Source of the DNA: Nephromyces sp. MM_2019
Taxonomy: Eukaryota; Apicomplexa; Aconoidasida; Nephromycida
Assembly: GCA_015657535.1 (NCBI GenBank)
Contig: JADHZB010001530.1
Span: 1-64,000, forward strand
Direction of reading: 5' to 3'
Length of the DNA stretch: 64,000 nucleotides
Part shown: positions 35,210 through 47,500 of the stretch, piece by piece
How positions within the stretch are numbered: position 1 is the first letter of the stretch
Layout: each line of letters starts with the position of its first letter
Translations under genes and position numbers: made by a program
Notes under the pieces: generated by a model
Database searches by the model: none
What the model saw: the letters and a program-made list of their open reading frames with translations, nothing else
What the model was told of the DNA's origin: nothing

Positions 35210-38200
35210 CCTACCTCCACTTCTTTACTGAGCAGCTACAATTTCACGAATTGCGTGAAAATTCGACTTTGTCTTCGACAACTTGCAGTATAGAATATAA
35301 TACCAAACGCACGGTTATACACCCCGGTGTTTGCCTTAGTTTAACCTCTTGTTGCCTTTTAGATTATGCAGTATTCTGCGTGCGTGCATGTTTATGTGTG
35401 TAAAATATATATAGAATGAGAGAAGAAACCACCTTTTATGGAGATTTATTTGCGTGCAATTATAATTTATTTGATTGGAACTTTGTGATTTTTCGCGAAT
35501 AGCTACATTCATGGTGATGAAGTGGTTTCTGTTTGTGTGGAGTTTTTTATAATAATAATGAAATAGCATATATTATAAAATTTCAACGCTTTTTGGGATT
35601 GTTTTAGCGGCATCTTGGAGCCTATACATCCTCTACCCTTCAAAAAGATATAATATATATTTACGCAGTGTATATACTTCTCACTAGATATTTTCTAATG
35701 GTGGCCGAGTTGTATGCATACAGTGTTATTATATATATGCTACTATATATATGTCTAATTATACATATTTATATAGATGTAATTATTGGACTGTTAATAG
35801 CTAGTTTTTTTCCCCTTTTTTTCTTTTTCTGAAGGTTATGATGAATCATGATGCACTGATTAAGTAAGCTCTACATCGTTTAATGTAACTAGTTCATGGG
35901 CTAGATTTTCAGCTATTCCCACTGTATATTTGAGCTATTCTTACTACGTAGTTGAACTATTCCCACTGAATACCCTCATTATTGCTGCTAAAAAGTAAGG
36001 CACGGTGTTTTTGCTAGTTTTTGCCCTTGTACGGCAGGTTAGCTTATATTTTTTTAGTTCTTCACTTTTCTGAGTTCATTACTTCTCTCACTTCTCTCGC
36101 TTCGTCGATTTTCTTTCCGCTACGCCTTTTAAAGGCTTAGGTAAATCATAGCTACCGAGACTATTGGTAATAGCCTTTTATTTTTCTTGTAATGCTTCTT
36201 GCTACGCACTTTGGGTATTATAATTTTTACTCTTCTATGCTTCGCAAAGGCGTTGCGATACTTTTTTTATCTTCACTGCTTCCCGCTACTCATTTGAGTC
36301 AGCTCTGTTCGTGTTATGGAGAAAAAAGCTTGCTGTGCCTCGTTAAGTACGCATTTATGGATGTGTTTAGCCAATCTATGTGTGCAGTCACATAATTGAA
36401 TTGTTTTTTTGGCTAGCAAAAAATTCTGTTGCCATATGGTGTAGCCTTGCTGCACTTGATGTTTTTATATAGATTTGCTGGCGTACATGTTTATATTCTA
36501 GTTTGTATGCTGCAAGGCTTTGAAACTCTTCATGCAGTGAGCATTGCTTCTGTTAGCCTTACTCACCATGCGTATGCCTGCTACTGCTGCATATTTTTCT
36601 TTCTTTATGTGTGCATCCATTTTTAGTATTATGTAGTAACTCGTTCTCCCTTGGGTGTCTCATGCTCTTTTTTCTTTTGAGAAGTTGAGCATGCATCGCA
36701 TAAGCCCATTACTAGCTTTTTCCATACTTTCTCTCTAATTTTACGGGAAGATATATTTGTTACCTTGTAACTCTGCGGCAGCCTGTGTTTGCACGTTAAT
36801 TAGTGCAGTCTCAAATGCGTTCTATTCCCGAGGTGTGTTTAGTTTTATGCATAATTAATTTTCATGCGTGATCTGCACATCATCTTATATGTAAAGCTAC
36901 AAATTTTGTATATATATATTTTGTTTGCTTTATAAATTTTTTAAAATTTATGTTTTTCCTGCCTGCTCTCGCACACCTGCTTAAGATGATACCGCTAGAA
37001 CTTGTGAACTGGAATCCAACAACTCGGACCTAACTATAAGTAGTTTTCTTGGTAAAACAAAAAGCTTAAAGAGTAGTTTTTGTGCACGAAGCACCTAAAC
37101 TAGCTCATCTTTGGGCTTTTAACTTGGCTTTAGAGGGAAACACTGTCGGAGGATGTCGTTCCCCCTTTAAATTCTTTACTTATAACGCGATGCCCTACGC
37201 AAATGTATTATCTGCAAATTAGTACTGACCCACTGGGTGGGCTTTCTGTCAAGGTTGATAGTAAGTTTGCTGTTTTCAATCGGACCTACCGAGATGCTTC
37301 ATTATCTGAGCATATCTTTAGCCTTTCTTCTGCGTTAATTAAGAATTTCACAAAGTGATTAGATGCATGACTTTTGTCATTTATTCGGGTCCACGTGCTC
37401 CTTGTAAATGATGCATTTAGGGGAATTGATGGATTGTGCGTAGCTACACCGAATATTGACTTCGGTAAGGATGCCTTATTCTCCAGGTGGTTTTCTTCAT
37501 CTTGTGAACTCTAACAGTTTGCTATTTTTTGATGCTTATCACTATTTCTGGTACTCTTTTTTTGATCAAGCCCTTGGATATTGCTCTCTGATGTTGTAAG
37601 GATTTTTTGGGTAGTTATTGGCTGCGTTTTGTGTGATATTCATATACTCGTGTCTGTACATTTCGCCTGGTTTTCGAAAAGCTTTTCTGGCGAAATTAGT
37701 TTTTGTTGAAAAAAATTAAAAATAACTGATGGCTATTTGTAATACTTGGGTGGGTTTCTTCATAAAAAAGTTGCTTTGGCGGCACTTGCTTGCTTCGTTA
37801 GTGTTCCATGGCTGATTGAATCGTTTGCCTGTGTATTTGCCTTTTTTTGCACTTTCCAGTGAGCCTTTCACCGCATTTCCAAAATATTTCTTGCAAGTTT
37901 TGGGGCCCCATGCGGACTAGTTCGTTGCTTTCTTGCGGCATGCAGATATGAGGTCATTGATGCCTGGTATTTTTGTTTCATGTGCACATGGGCTTTGGAA
38001 ACATTTATAAACGCTTCATATGGCGCTTTAGTTTTATGATTCGATGAAACAAACGTGAAAAGAAAATATAAATCTAAAGCAGCGAGCTAGGTGTAGTTTT
38101 TCCTCTCGTCAACGGTGTCACCCAGTGACTCCATTTTTGGATAGCAACAATGAAGCAGTAAGTATTAACTCAATTAGTAGCCGTAGACGAATTAGACGAC

Positions 38201-41200
38201 GAGAATCTTATCAAAGAAAACATTAATAAATCACCGATAATTTCTTTTTTAAAACGCTTCATGAATTGTTATTTTATTTCATATAAAAGCGTAAAAAAAA
38301 ACATAGTAGAAAAGTCAATTGTATCTAACCGCAAACATTACAGTAAGGAGTTTAGTTGGTACACCCATAGCTTCATATATTCATCCTATGTAAAACTCAA
38401 AATTAGGATATAATTTACGTTCACGCCAAAGTAATCATATAATATTTGCTTTAACTTTCAAAACAAGCCTTGAAAATAGACTTGATTCTCCAGTATTTTT
38501 TAAGGAGGTATTGCCAGCGGTATTCGTAAAACTTGTGGTAGTGGAGCTAAAGGGCAAAAAGTCGATATGTGGAGTAAGCATTATAACAGAAAGGTGGCGG
38601 ACTCCTATTATTTATTTTCGCTGCAGAATGCGGTGGAGATGCCTATTTAAATGTTTTTGTGAAAAATGAGAGAATTTGGCCGTTACTCTGCAGAAAGTTT
38701 TTTTTCTGATTTTATTTGGAGGTTATTACGCATATATTGGTCATTATGCCTTGCTGCTCCACTTTTGAGGTTGATTTCAAGAGAGCTCTATTAGCTCACG
38801 AACTGTAGCGGTACAGGCTGATCTGCGTCGGTACTCATCGGATCTGGACGTTTTTTGTGCACGTTTGGTATAATATTGAAACTTTACACTCCCGCAAACA
38901 ACATTATAGAAGTCATATTAAAATATACAAAGTCTAGATATAACCGGTTATAGTAAATGCTGTTGCAATACCTAACTTCTGATCACCCAATTGTTATCTT
39001 TGCTACTTTGGAGCAACGGGTGTTCTCTAAGAGACTAACTCTTGTGCAGTCAACTATTTTGATTTGCTGGACTTTGTCTTTGCGGTTTTTCTCCTTTCAC
39101 GCCTTGGTTGTAACTTCCATCTGCCACATTTGTTGATAAACATTGCAACAAAAAGTAGCTGCACAGCGTAGTCACCCTCTCAATTTTTTCTTGCTTCGCC
39201 TGCACCAGCTGGCTTTGCTTTTCTTGTGGTTCATCCATAGAGGGTAATACAGATATTGGCACCTCAAGGGCTGAAGCGGCTGTCTACCTCTTATTTTAGA
39301 CCGTTTTCCTAACCTTAAGCAATCGGTTAAGTGCAATGATATTTTAATGCTTGTCGGTTTTCTGAAAAAGTTAGGAAGCCTGGAGTACATTGAGTTGTAC
39401 AATCGCTATCACGTTTCCATAGATGCCTTTATAAAAGTCAAATTTACAGGTTAAAAAATAACGCTTTTCACAATAATCGATTTGTGCGTAGCATTTTCGG
39501 TTATGGCTTTGAAGTTTTGCATGGCACTATATATATCGGCTCATGTGGACTCTTTCCGTAGGTAGTTCCAGACCGGTTTTATATGTGACTAGCCGGTTCC
39601 GCTGCATATAACTTCCGCTGAATCTTCGTTTAAAAAAATGTATAGATGCTATAGCAAGAGCTGCTGTGCTACAACTCTTTGTTTAATTGTTTCTTCACCG
39701 TTTCCTATTATACAAAACAGAATGATTCCTTTTCTATCCAAGTTCCTACCATGGCGGTCCCGCTCAGATTCTCAGCTATAAAATAGAAATTTGGTCCCGA
39801 TTCTTAAAATCCGAATAGGATTACGCGCAAGTAACAATTTCAATAAGTAGCGAGAATGAAATCAGTTTTCAAAGTTTTAGGAGAGATATTGCTTAACCTG
39901 CAGTCCCGCAAAGAGTCACCAAATTATTGAGGCTCACTTTGCACGACTAAGCCTAGAGCTGTACAAAATTTAGCTTGAGATTTGCCGGTTGTAATTTACA
40001 TTTTGCCGTCTTTATATTCCACAAAACAGAACTATTATTGTTAGGAGCTTTAATAACCATCAAATTTTATTGCATGTTGGACATAACTATTCGTACTGTA
40101 GAAGAAGCTTCCATAATGTTGCAATGTGGGTAGGCTCCTGTACCCCAACTTAGTTCATTGGCGAAGCACTTCCCAACGCCATTTTATATAGCAAATATAT
40201 AAAAAATCAGGCTTTGAAAAGCATCAAAAAAAGTCCAAGAATTATGAAGTAGGTATACATGCGAAGAATAAATTTGCACTGTAGTAAATGAAGCATGCTT
40301 AAATCATGCCTCCTACTTACTTTGGTTTAACGCTGATTTCAGAGTGAATCCTACACGGCGGAGCTCGCTTCTGAGTTGCTGGTTGCGCATCTACCCTGTC
40401 ACACGGAACTTTGAGGCGTCTAGCGAAGAGCTTCTAGTGTTATGCTTATCTTTCTACTTTTAATGAGACAGCTGACTGATCCATACGCACAGAATTTGGG
40501 TCCTCTACTTATATTATTTCTCTATCCTCTTGAGGATGTGAGCTTAAACCCTGTCTTTCTGCTCCTTAGTCTTTCTTCCTCTGGCAGTTTCTGTTGCGGT
40601 GGACTTTAGCTGCTAATGGTACCTCCAGAATAGCCGATGCCATGGCATAAAAATGTGTCATTGCAGTGCTGCTATTATACCTTACAAAAACTTTAAATAA
40701 ATTGGGATTCCACGCGTCGTGGCAAGCTGGGATTAAGTTTTTGAGTTCACGCTTACGCTTGAAATTATACGAAAACTAAGCATTGCGAGTTAATCGTTGC
40801 TCTAAAAATAGCCATTTAGCAGTTCGCATATGCTTCTGGTACTCTTGGAATGAAACGGGAAATCTGCTTGTATGCTCAAAATCCTACAAGAGAAATTTCC
40901 ACTGGAGCATTTATTGGTGTAGAGAAAGAACTACCCTGAATGTATCGGGAGAATATATTGGTTCCTGTAAACAATTTGACCACGTGTGACATCTTGGTTG
41001 ATGAGTAGTTCGGATGTTAAGTGGGAACTTTCGATGTTGCTGTTCCTTGATAAACTTGAAGGCGTGTATATATTTGTAACCTTAGGTCACCTGTACAGCG
41101 GTCGCTGAAGTCAATGGAATCGCTGCAGTAACTGCTATTACAAAATAAAAATCTAGCCCGCTGGAAATTTTTTTCGCGCAATGCATAAATCACTTGACAA

Positions 41201-41540
41201 GCTTATACACCGATATTCCCTTGGAAAGGATAGAGTAAATGCCCTACATGGTATAGGTCGGTTCTTAACTTAAAGCATGCGGTTTGCCCGCTGCAGAATA
41301 GCAAAAACAAAATTCACAAACCAAGCATAGTGATGATTCCGATACTAAAGCGTTTGAAGAGAACAACATAGTCGAATATTTTTTGTATTATTTCAAGCAT
41401 TAATTAATGAATTCGTATTTTTTCAGTCTGAGTAATATTAGCGATTCCGTGTGCTTGCGAGCGTCTCATCTTTTTATAGTGCTCTAGGCAAAAGTGAAAA
41501 AATACCTAAGCAATGCATTGTAGCATGCGGTGATGTTGAT
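35210..41540. other. Intergenic stretch between choline kinase and the transporter
   Basis: The first 1.5 kb is T-rich on + and is probably 3' flank of the kinase gene. From about 36.7 to 41.4 kb the composition is even. Open frames up to about 85 codons exist (for example on + from about 38,165), but none joins into a convincing gene. An in-frame-open 5' extension with a possible acceptor (TTTTTTCAG at about 41,425) lies just before the transporter start and may be a 5' leader exon. Confidence 0.4.
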
Positions 41541-44500
41541 ATGGAGGAAACTATGTATTCTTTGAATAAGGAAGATCCGGCTGATGTTGCACCATTGAAT
41601 ACAGCTGAGACTGCTCCCTTATTTCCGGAGGATGATGAAGCGGGTTTCAACCATTACTATGTCAGTGGTGCCATTTTGGCTGCCACAACGGGCAGTTTTA
41701 TGCTTGGTTACAGCATAGCTGTCTTCAATACCATGATTGTTCCTATTTCCATAGATATGAAGTGGACTGATGGCTCTGCAGGTGAATTATCTGCCGAATA
41801 AACTACAGTCTGCATAACAGTGGGTTTTCGTAGGCGAGTCATGCGGCGATAAACATGATTGGTTCGGTACCTTTTTTTATAATGTTTTTAAAAGATTGGC
41901 TCTGCTGGTATAGAGGTTGTGCGCATTTTTCGAATACATAAGAACGACTTAACCAGGAAGTGATTTTGAGCTCTAGGGTACTTTTATCCTGTAAAGGCAA
42001 GCATAGAGCATCCAAAAATGCAAATAAAGTTTCAATTGCTATTTTTTGTAACGACTATAAAATTTTTCTAACATTCTTGCCTGCATCCCAATACCGAGGT
42101 TTTTTATGTTGCTGAGGTATCAATGTGTTTACGAAATTTCGTGCTAATTTTTCTAGCTGCTTTGGGTTAAAGACCCTATTTTTAAAACTCTTTAAAGGCT
42201 AGCTTCTTACTACTTCAATGGAAAAAAAATATAATTTTCAGCCTGATTAATTGAAGGGGCAATCTCCTTTTTTCCTCTAGGGAGTTGTTTTTTCATCTCT
42301 TTCAAGCATAGTGAGAACATCTTCCTAATCTATGGTTAGCCTGGCAGCTATTTTTGACAAATTTTTGCGTAAAAAAGACTAAAGTTTTTCGTTTCTCGAT
42401 GTGGCCACACACACCTTGCCATACATTCTGCTGAACCTTGAGATATTTGTCTTTTTTATTTGATGAATTAGCCCTATATATTATTTTTCATTAAAAATTC
42501 TATTTTATGTATCTATGTGCATGAATTTGCTAAAGGCTTACTGAATTTCTTCAGAAAATTCTGCTGAGCTACTCCATTATGTATGTGCCAAAATTTCTTG
42601 TTTTATGCAGATTCTTTGCTAGGCATGTAAAAAATATGCTAGTTCAATAACCCAATAGTCAATTTTTTTTTCAGCGCACCTTAGCAAACCGTTATGGCAA
42701 TCGAAGGTTTTGACCTATTTACTATTCGTTGGAGCTGGTAAATACTTTTTAGATTTTATATATTGCCTGGCTGTATTTTATACATTGTGACAGAATCGTG
42801 CTTGCTTTTGTTACAGAAAAATGCAGTTTTGAATACAGTAATAATGCAAATAGCTCGCTTTCTGGCATTTTACATTTATATATAATTTTTTTTTCCAAAG
42901 CCTCAGAAATCCATTCGAAATAGTAGCGTGCTAGCAACTACTTCAAATCTTGTTTGTGTACTCATTTGACTTTTAATATATGATAATCGCTTTAATTTTT
43001 ATGTTGGGACAAAGTGTCTCACTCTGTTTTAAATTATTGAATGTCTGGGCTATACTTTGAGTTTTATTTATTAGGCAGCTAAGAGAATCTCTTAAAAATT
43101 GCAGATAAATAAAAGTGAAGGAAAATTTCCTCCGTTTAATCTGCTTCTAGAAGTGTACGTACACTCATAAAAATGTGGTTTTGAGCATCCACTGCAATCC
43201 TTCGTCATTTGTAGCTCTGTGGATAATGGAGGCCTGTCGTAAATAATCTCGTTTAATGAAGCTACGACAGAAGTTTTTAAATTGCATTTTCCTGAGGATA
43301 GTCCCTATTAAAGCAGAATTAGCTGTTTTAGTTGCTTCAATCTTCCCTAAATTTGCTTTAAAATCTTGAGGGTAACCTTGAAATATAGCTATTGCAAACT
43401 AGCAAGGTAGTTCGTAGATCCTGCATATCTTGTTACTAGGTATGTATGCTAATTTTGCTAGCCTCATGTAGTTTTTTTACATTGCTACTCTATAAAAACC
43501 TAACTAACTCAAAGTAGTGTTTGGGTTTTCCTCTTATTTTTTTTGGCTTGAGTTTGTTCATAATAGCCTCTAATTCCACAGTTAAATCATGGGGACTTTG
43601 TATACTGGCTTTTTTTCTTACCTTCATTTATACCTCCGAGGCGTGGGTTTATGCGTAGCGAAAGGGTTTAGGGTCTACTTTAAAGGTGCAACACTGCATG
43701 ATAATACAAATTAAAACCTCATTTTCTGTCTTGAAAAGTAAAGAACAGCCTTTCTCCATGGTTTAATAGCATTGCAGGCAATTTTTTCCTTCGTATCATT
43801 TTGCTCTATATTTAGTTTTTTGCGACTCTAATTTGTTCTATTATATATACATTTATAATGTGGGAAACTGATTCTTTATTACCACCGCATGCATAACCTC
43901 TTTGCATTTTTTATGAGTCGCACCACTATAAGCAATCGTTTCCTTTTTGATTATCACAGTAAGTTTGATATTTCCTTCTCAAGACAAAGTGGTAATTCTT
44001 GGTATGCCGCCTTGTCTTGCTCATTTTTAATGGTAATACTTGGTCATTCCAACAATTTTTTCTTATTCAGGCTTAGGAAGTGCCCTGGGTTGTAAAATAC
44101 TAGATCGTGGGAGGCGTTTTGCTCTACTACTGATGCACTTCTTATATATAACGGGCTATAGCCTTATGGCTATAGCTTTCATTGAATTTTTCATTTTTTT
44201 TGGTAGATTTTTAACAGGTATTGCTACCGGCCTTTGTTGCTGCGTTGTACCTGTTTATATCTCAGAAATTGTTCCTAAAGTCTCTGGAGGCTTTTATGGG
44301 TAACTGCGAATGCACTTGCGTGAAATTCCCCGTTTCGCTTACCTGCTATTCAAAAAATTAATTTTTTTAAGAAGCATTGATTTATTGAACGCAGTGGAAT
44401 TTTATTATCTTCTTTGAAAACTTTAATTTCTCAAGCTCTCTTCTTTTTTAATGATGATGTTCTTCATAAGATGGAAAAAAGATGGTTTTTCAAACTCATA

Positions 44501-47500
44501 GTGAAGGAGAATGTAAGAGAGCTTAGAAGATACTGCTTCATAGTGAAGCAGAATTCTACAAAATTCTTTGAGCTTCACGCTATCTCCAGCACTATTTAGG
44601 AGCTATGATTGCTTGAATTCAAAGCAGCTAATATATAACTAGGAAGTTTTCCTCGCTATTCTTGGGGAGTTTAATCCTTATTTGAGCTCTATTATGAACC
44701 CGTTGAATTTAGAATATCTTTTTGCAACTTTGAGAAAGATTCGAAGATCTCCACATACCTCTTACCTCCCTTTAACAGTGTGATGTTTGTGAGATGCATC
44801 TTTCCCACTTTAATGGCAAGTGACAACCTCTTTCTTTCAAAAGTAGCTTGTTTTTATAGATTGCATGAAACTAAAGTTATCAAGAAAAGATGAAGTTTTG
44901 TATACGTCCCTGTTTTCTCTGCTTAAAACAAATTCTGCTGCTATAAACCAGCTTCGCCTGACTATTATACCTGGTGCTTCACGTATTCGTAGATTGAGCA
45001 TGCAGCTGAGCATTCTTATTGGTATCTTAGTGGCTATAACCTCCGGATTATTTTTAGAGCCACTTGAACTTGACGAAAACACACAATCTTACTCGGAATT
45101 TAATAGGTACTAGATGCATGAAACCTCAGGGAATGATCGTGGAATTTCTTGTGGATAAATTGTGGCCAAAGGTTGTAGTTTTCAGAGTAAAAAGTGATAA
45201 GTAAATTTGTTTTGATGCTTTGAATGCTGTGAAAATGTGTGTTTTCTTCTGCTGATCTGATTTAGTTGATTGCTTTGTATTTTCCACATTTTTTAAGGTA
45301 TTTGTAAGCAAAACACCTGCCTCTACTAGCCTTTTAATTTTTTCCTGCACATTTTTTCGATGTATCTCAAATTTTTCTTAATCTTGATAGTATGCTGGAA
45401 TATACCTACTTTTATTACTTTGGCTTTCCAGTATACTACTTGTATTTGTGTGTCCTAGATTATTTGGAGGAAAGTGAGAAAGTTATATCATGCATATACG
45501 TGGAGGTGTGTGTTATTACTAGAGGCTAAATGTATAGCTTTATCAAAGAGGGATTATTTTTGTGATGATAAGCGTTGGAGTCACACACAAGGAATGCTTT
45601 TTGAGGTGTGTTTGCGAGTTTTTTGTGATGGTAAGCCTTGTAGAAAAAGGCTTAAAGCTGAAGAAATTTTTTATAACTTTAGAAAGCTTTTGCATGCAAA
45701 AAACTGCTGATTGCGCTGGATTTGATTCTCAGTCTTGGTATTCTTCAGAAATTGACTTTTACGTGAGTTAAAAGTTCCGAGAAAAAAAGGGCTATTCATT
45801 GTGCTTTAGCCTTGAAATTTTTTGCGAGAAGCATTATAATTTTTAGGATTTTAGAATTTTCAGCTAGCTTTGATCATGGGGGTTGGCATGTGGGGTAGTC
45901 TTTAGAGCGGGTTTTTCTATTGCCAAATCAGCATACTTGTATGTCCCTGAGTTTGAAAGCGGAAGATACATATAAGAGCAGGTGCATACACTGAAGCAGC
46001 TCAAAAATTGAGTTTTTTATCAGCTTGGGTTTCTCTACAGCGTCAGCTGTTCGCTCTATACATTTTGTTTATTCATATAATTGTGCGTGGCTGTTTCAAC
46101 GGATTGCTAAGATCTTTATCCAAGCATTTTTATGCAAAAAAAAGCCATTTTAGGGGTTTTTTTGATTATTTTTTTTGCTAGGAAATATATAAATAAATGA
46201 GGAAGCTAAGCCTCCTACCAAACACTATTTGCATAAGCATATATTTCGCCTTAATAAAATGGCTGATTTCAGCCGTATGCCTCTATGATTCTTAATTTTT
46301 TTCTCGGTTAGGAGCATAATATACATGAGAAAAAAATCAGAGGCATACAGTAGCTTGGTGTGATTCTGGTATATTTTGCAGAAATTGCACCCAGCTTCAA
46401 ATATATTTTTGCTTTAGCAAAACCTTCAATGTGAAACCAAAAATTGTACTTCAAAGCTCGTTTAAAGTAGAAATTCTTATTCGTATAATTATTCTGGTGT
46501 TAATTTTATGACGAAAATTTTGCAATTTTTCTACTCTGAAGCAGGAAAAATGATTTTTTGCAAAAAAATTATGTAATTTTCCGGTAAGAACTTTAATTCC
46601 TCGCTTATACCATATTCCATCATTAAAGAAAGCAAATAAAGTGCTTAAGATAGTGGAGATAAATAGAGTAGACAGTTAGCATTCTCTTTACACGCTTTAA
46701 AGCGAGCTTCCTCCTCAGTGTACATACACTCCACTCGAAAATAGTGGAGATTGAACTTTCTGGCTATTTTTTCATATTTAACCCGTGAATTTAAAGCATT
46801 CAAAAGATATTTTTATGCAAGTTCTTCATGCTATAGAGAGGAAGCTGCTTGCTCCATTGCAGCATTACTATTGTGCTCGCTGAAAATTTTATGAATCTAG
46901 TTGAATATATACTGCTATATGGCTAGCCACTTGTGATTTCATATAGTGGTACCATAATTTTCAATTCAACTAATTTTTTTCCCAATTTTAGCTCCATCTA
47001 TGTGAAGTTCTAGCGTGTGTGTGTCGTTGTGCTTTTTTTTTTAAAAACCCTAAACAAACCAGAACCTACCTGGTGAAGCCTTCAATTTTGATCGATGAGA
47101 GCGTCTTTTTTAGCGATTTTTTGACTGAAATTGGCATCTTTTTGTGTGGTCCAAGCATTTCTTACTTAAAGAAACAGATATAACACGGAGAATTTTATCT
47201 CAAAGTCGATAATATCCTTATCTTCTCCCACGCTAATAAAGAGAAAATTTTCTAGATTCAGCTCTCAATATTACAAGCGTCTCTGAAAAACACGTATTTG
47301 AGGGTTTTTTAAAGCTCTTTCGTTCATTGCTTCAAGTATACTTTCTAAAAGGAGAAAAACTTTGTCAAACTTCTGCTTTCTCTGTCTATTGCCTCTTTAC
47401 ACACTATAATAGAATGTAGGATGATAAAAAAACACTTAATCCGGATATTAACCTTTCTGAAAAGCTAGCTTTTTTTGGTGTGTTTATCCCTTCTCAGCTT

